The position numbers and the translations under genes were made by a program. The notes under the pieces are model-generated. The model searched no databases. It was not told the origin of the DNA and saw nothing but the letters and a program-made list of their open reading frames with translations. 64,000 bases of DNA from Beta vulgaris subsp. vulgaris (Eukaryota > Streptophyta > Magnoliopsida > Caryophyllales > Amaranthaceae): the NCBI RefSeq assembly GCF_026745355.1, contig NC_079208.1, positions 54,759,276-54,823,275 on the forward strand, given 5' to 3'. Positions within the stretch are counted from its first letter, which is position 1; each line of letters starts with the position of its first letter. This document shows, in pieces, positions 59,677 to 64,000 of this stretch.

Positions 59677-62624
59677 TTATGGGGAACTCTTTCTTTCAGA
59701 TTCTGCTGATGAAGTCCCTTTTTCTGCGACATTATTCTTATCATCAGTGACATCTCCAACAACAATAATCTCGGAGAGTTCTTTTTCTGGGACTACTACA
59801 CTATCCATGGTCTTAAAATCTGCCATGGAGGCCAACTCATGTACTGCCTCTAATATATTTTCTACACAATCTACAATATCAATAAGTATTGAAGCAACTG
59901 TTAATGCTGGTAAAGCATCTAAAAGATTTAAACTTTCCCATAAACTTCTGTCTTCAAGCAAGGTTTTTAACTCTTGAGCTGCTGATTTTGTATGGGTCAA
60001 GTGTTCTTTTACTGTTAATGTCTTCTTCATCTTCTTCATCCCTGTACCTACTTCTTTCAGTACTTTGCCTAATTCGCTGCTCAATCTTTTGCATGCTTTT
60101 TTCATCTTCTCTTGAGATTCTGGTGTTACCTGGTAGTTATATAAACATATTATTGAACGTACACATGTTAGCTAGGTCAAAATTTATATATAAAACTATG
60201 TAAGTTAGATCCATTTCCATCTATTTTTTCAAAATATCAATGTTGTATGGTATAGAAATAAAATGATTAAAAACGTATTTTAGCAATTTGAGATCATGAT
60301 AATTATATTGATGACAATGTTGCATGTACTTAAATAATGGAGGAAATAAATATTATGTTTAAGTTGCATACTTGTTGAATGTCGGAATAAAGACAATTTT
60401 TGAGAGCATCAACTCTGTAGGCGCAATGTCTAGTTAAGGCTCCAATCTTCAGGTATTGTTTCCATGGATGACGAAACTTGATCTTACCATGGCTAGGCTC
60501 CCATGAAGCTAAGTTTGCCTACAATATGATCACACATATATATTAATAACTGAACTTACCTAAACTTCTTTTTTTTTGGTGTAAATGAGCGACTAAGCAC
60601 AATGATGTAGACAAGATTCGATCATATGTCTTGGGTACTATCCCCACAAGACTTTACCTACTAAGTCAAATGGCATCGACACTTAATTAAACTTCTTTAA
60701 ATGAAGTGAAATGGATATGAGCTTAATTACCATGGTCTCTTCAGTGCTTTTTGTACCTAGAACACTTTTGTATTGTTGAAGGAAAGACTTCTCTTCCTTT
60801 GCCTTTTCACCGTTTGTTTCCAAGTATTCAGTTCCAAATCCTGTGGGTTTTCGCGCATTATTGAAGATTGATGAGTTAAAAAATTACTATACTGATCTAT
60901 CTCAAAAGTGAAAAAAGGGCAAATAGTGGGTGCTTAGCTTATTGCACTAAAGTTGGCTATAATTTTACAAGCGAACTTTTGCAGCAACAAGCATCTAGTC
61001 AGATTACTATATTAGTTAAACAAAAAACATCGAAAGTAAAGTAGAAGATGTGCAAAATTACCATTTGTATTAGTACTTGGTACTTATTACGTATCTTTAA
61101 TTAACTTGTTAAACTTCTCTATATATTTTTTTATGTAACTAATAGATGATCGAACTATGTCAACCATTTCCACGCAACAAATTGTGATTATCTTATGATA
61201 GCTATAACGCTTAAAATAATTACCGTTAGCTCAGTAAGACAAGACGGCATTAGTTGTTGCGATATAAAATTACTAAGATCACCCGAAACTCATAAGAGCT
61301 TATGAATTTGGGGTAGGCTTGTGACGAGACGACCTACTCGTTTTTCAGGTTTTTATACTACGACGTAATTGGAAGTCCTTGAATAGGACAAAAGATTTAA
61401 AGGTGATTTACCTTCTAAGAAGTTGCCAAGCTTTTCAATATTAGAAGCAATGAGATTATGCAATTCAGTTCCCATCCAAACAGGGGAAATGAGTATGCAA
61501 ATAAGCATGGCGATGCAACTTCCTATGATGATCGTCGACAATCTTTGTTGCGCTATTTTTATCACCTCATCATCTCGATACCCAGATACGGCCACCAAAG
61601 AAAATGTTAAGATGAAGATCATAAGTCCATAGTCATATCTTGCCTTCAACTTTGGAAAAAACCTCATGAATGTCAATATCACAGCTGCACCCAAAAAATT
61701 TAATGTTAGTTTACGTTATGATCATAATTAGAGTATAAATCTATTCATGGACCTCAACCAAAAACTTAAGCCGATAGTAGTTGGGACCCCAAGAATAGAT
61801 TTATACTCTATCGTTTTTTTTTCCCACATTTCTAACCTTTTGTGGTAAATGGTAATAGTAGTATATATTTACCTACTATAAAGGCAAAGAGAGCAAGTAA
61901 AATGGGCTCCCCTATATCCCCTGATAGATCCGCCAAGTAATGAGCTAACACCCCTAGAAACCCTGCTACACATGTCGAGATCATCCTATTTAAACCCTTC
62001 CCTAATGTTGCGCCTGCATGCCACACAAAAAATTTCACATCATCAACAATGATAATGTCAAAATATTAATCCCAAAGCAATAAATCAGCTGCATGAACAA
62101 AAAAAGTTACGTGTAATGTAAATTATGTTACTCCATTGCATGGTATAATCTCTCCGTTCTAAATATAAGTGAAACATTTTTCTTTTTTATATGAAATCTT
62201 TTTAAAAGAAGTGTTTCACTTATTTCAGAACAGAAGAAGGATATTAATCAAAGTATATATTAGTATTAGTAAGATTAAAGTAGGTATAACGTTTAATTGA
62301 TTAAGTCATTAAGAGCCTGTTTTCTTCGGCATAAAAGAGCTGAACTGAACTGAGTAATATTTACTTACCTACGGTAAACTCGAAAACAACTACGACAGTT
62401 ATAACAGCCCACATAGCGGAGACACCAAAACCATCATAGAGAGGTTGGAAATAGTAAAACAAGGAAACAACTGTGATTGCAAAGCCAACTTTTAAGGCAT
62501 GGAAAATCCTTCTAGGATCATCTTTTCCTAATTTTTTGGCCTCAAGGGCAAAGTTGACAATATTATCCTTTAATCTCTTAAACAAAGACATTACATATTG
62601 GCATGCTCGGCTAAACCAACCCAT
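59677..62624 (-). CDS. ALMT: Aluminium-activated malate transporter (ALMT), six exons
   Basis: Exons 62369-62624, 61873-62013, 61412-61684, 60731-60840, 60372-60518 and 59677-60129 join in frame to 459 residues; all introns are GT-AG. The N-terminal half is the channel domain with about six membrane spans: [73 protein letters not shown] and [17 protein letters not shown]. Exon 4 gives [10 protein letters not shown] and [11 protein letters not shown]. Exon 5 has the WEP motif ([21 protein letters not shown]). Exon 6 is the soluble helical tail. Family members are anion channels for malate and related anions at the plasma membrane or tonoplast. The sequence resembles the ALMT1/ALMT2 clade, and the HDA8 neighbour supports this, but being activated by aluminium cannot be inferred. 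The gene looks intact. Confidence 0.93.
62153..62238. mobile_element. Very short Stowaway-like hairpin in ALMT intron 1
   Basis: CTCTCCGTTCTAAATATAAG and TGTTTCACTTATTTCAGAAC pair as inverted arms of about 35 bp around a short centre. It is close to the smallest size for such an element and may be an internally deleted MITE. Confidence 0.55.
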
Positions 62625-62784
62625 ATTCTCACTATTTTGATATGAAATGACAATATTAGACTCGATTTTGATCGTTTTGGCCTTTATTTTGCTGCTTCTC
62701 GATATTTTTTAGCAGATTTTTTTTTTTTGAGAAGATGAGCACGAGATCAGTGGAAGGCAAGCAACAGAAGCACTATGTCACCTG

Positions 62785-62792
62785 TATTTATA
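62785..62792 (-). promoter_or_regulatory. Candidate TATA box of the ALMT gene
   Basis: TATAAATA on the minus strand lies about 165 bp upstream of the ALMT start codon, which allows a leader of about 130 nt. Assigned by position only. Confidence 0.45.
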
Positions 62793-63171
62793 GGGTATAT
62801 AATGGAATGAAATATGAATTAAATAAAGAAAAGGATGAGTTTTTAAATATGAGATGAACTTAGTGGTGTCGTTTTGAAAAGTTAAAAGCGTGTGCAAATG
62901 GTGTATCTTACAAACTGAGGGAGGAGAGAGAGTGTGCATGAATTGAATTGAATTGAGAGGTGAGTGGTGTGCCCACTGTCGTGCCAAGAATGGTGACTGC
63001 TGCTGCTAATCAGCACTTAGCTGCAGTGGGAGGAGACGAAATTAAAGTTGGCTTAGTAGTTTATTAGGAGTAATCAATAGCGTTGTAATATATTTGTACG
63101 TGCACAACCAATTAAAACCTATCAACCAGTAGAAATTTTTTACTACTTCCTTCAAAGCGTGGATTATGGAC

Positions 63172-63400
63172 TAAGGTGCACAATGCTCATGGTGCACCCA
63201 AAAAGAACATATAATTAATATAAAAGAACACGAACATTTTTCAACAACTTTTCTAGTTTTGAAAAGGACACACGGCTTAAAATTAAAGAACGTGTAAATC
63301 TATATTTATAAAAGAACAAATGTTATAATGAAAAGAACATATAATAAATGAACATCTACACTTAAGGTAAAAGAACATATACCTTTTAAATTTAAATATA
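63172..63400 (+). repeat. Dispersed AAAGAACATATA-type repeat, copy 2
   Basis: It starts with the hairpin-like GGTGCACAATGCTCATGGTG, similar to the palindrome at 34812-34837, and continues with AAAAGAACATAT phrases and CACACGGCTTAAAATTAAAG. It aligns with the minus strand of 880-1145. Confidence 0.55.
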
Positions 63401-64000
63401 CATTGAGACGGATCCAACAACATATCAATATATCATATAGCAACGTACGGTTGATTTTATCCAAAACTAAAAAAAAATGCATGGTCAAATATAGTAAGTG
63501 AATAGTGCAATTTTAAAAGTGTAACATTTATTTTGTTACGGAAAAAGCATATTTTATTAGTGCAATATATGTTAATATATTTAATCTCCTTATCTAGAAT
63601 CATGTACTTATGTAAAGTAGTTGATTATGGTAAGTAGGATTGTATGAACTCTTGGTTAACATACTAGTTTTCTATGCACACGATGCGTGCGTCGATTGTT
63701 TGGGTCTATTCTTAATAAAGTTCATCAAAAATAATTATAGAAGTGTGATTTATAATTATTGTTATACAAAATACTGTGTAATCTATAAAGTTTTTAGAAA
63801 TTGAGATAAATATTTAGAGGTAAAGTTTTGTAGTCAAATTAAATTTGTAATTTTTTTTATTGAGTAACCATTTTTCTCATTATGTCAAGTTACTTTGGTA
63901 ATGCTTATTTAGTTTATTGAAATTTTTGACCCTTTTTAAAACTAGGAAAGGATATAATTGTACAAAATCTAAATATTCAATTAAGTTTATATATATATAT
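63401..64000. other. Gene-free AT-rich sequence
   Basis: No gene is seen. ACGGATCCAACAACATAT (63410-63427) and ATGCATGGT (63478) also occur in HDA8 intron 1 near 40334 and 40379, marking another dispersed repeat. Confidence 0.45.

Overview
The window is nuclear DNA of a flowering plant, almost certainly a eudicot. It is AT-rich, its genes have GT-AG introns, and it is crowded with plant-type transposons: Stowaway-like, Harbinger-like and hAT-like MITEs, L1-type LINEs and solo LTRs. The genes are clear plant orthologues. The species cannot be fixed from sequence alone. Coding sequence is a small fraction of the 64 kb.

Genes supported by reading the sequence: (1) 10245-10701 (+), a two-exon CLAVATA3/CLE prepropeptide of 85 residues carrying RDVPSGPDPLHH, which no single open reading frame reveals; (2) 16026-16949 (+), a short PLS-type PPR protein with a cut-off E domain; (3) 18917-20419 (-), an E-class PPR protein that matches Arabidopsis CLB19, a chloroplast RNA-editing factor; (4) 26776-30200 (-), a TMK-type leucine-rich-repeat receptor kinase with one intron; (5) 37158-40701 (-), a complete three-exon HDA8 histone deacetylase of 377 residues; (6) 59677-62624 (-), a six-exon aluminium-activated malate transporter (ALMT). 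HDA8 and ALMT1/ALMT2 are also near neighbours in Arabidopsis (At1g08460 and At1g08430/At1g08440), which suggests retained microsynteny.

Layout: 1-10 kb is MITE-rich with a decayed minus-strand LINE. 10-20 kb holds the CLV3-like gene, a retroposed unit, a copia scrap, two PPR genes and, between the two PPR genes, a truncated duplicate of the TMK gene tail in which a GTGCA pentanucleotide has expanded. 21.3-25.0 kb is a 5'-truncated LINE with a perfect 16-bp target duplication. 26.8-30.2 kb is the intact TMK gene. 31-36 kb holds MITEs, an element with palindromic ends and a strong hairpin. 37-40.7 kb is HDA8. 41-53 kb is gene-free: MITEs, a copia-type solo LTR, a head-to-head MITE pair forming a 0.63-kb near-perfect palindrome, and a foldback element with telomere-like arms. 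54-57.4 kb is a LINE interrupted by a second solo LTR. 59.7-62.6 kb is ALMT.

The genes do not form one pathway. They act in meristem peptide signalling (CLV3-like), cell-surface auxin and growth signalling (TMK), chromatin or protein deacetylation (HDA8), chloroplast RNA editing (CLB19) and anion transport (ALMT). No wholly new biological system is evident. The most notable items are the CLV3-like peptide gene, the TMK tail duplication abutting CLB19, and several large inverted-repeat structures that could fold into long hairpin RNA.
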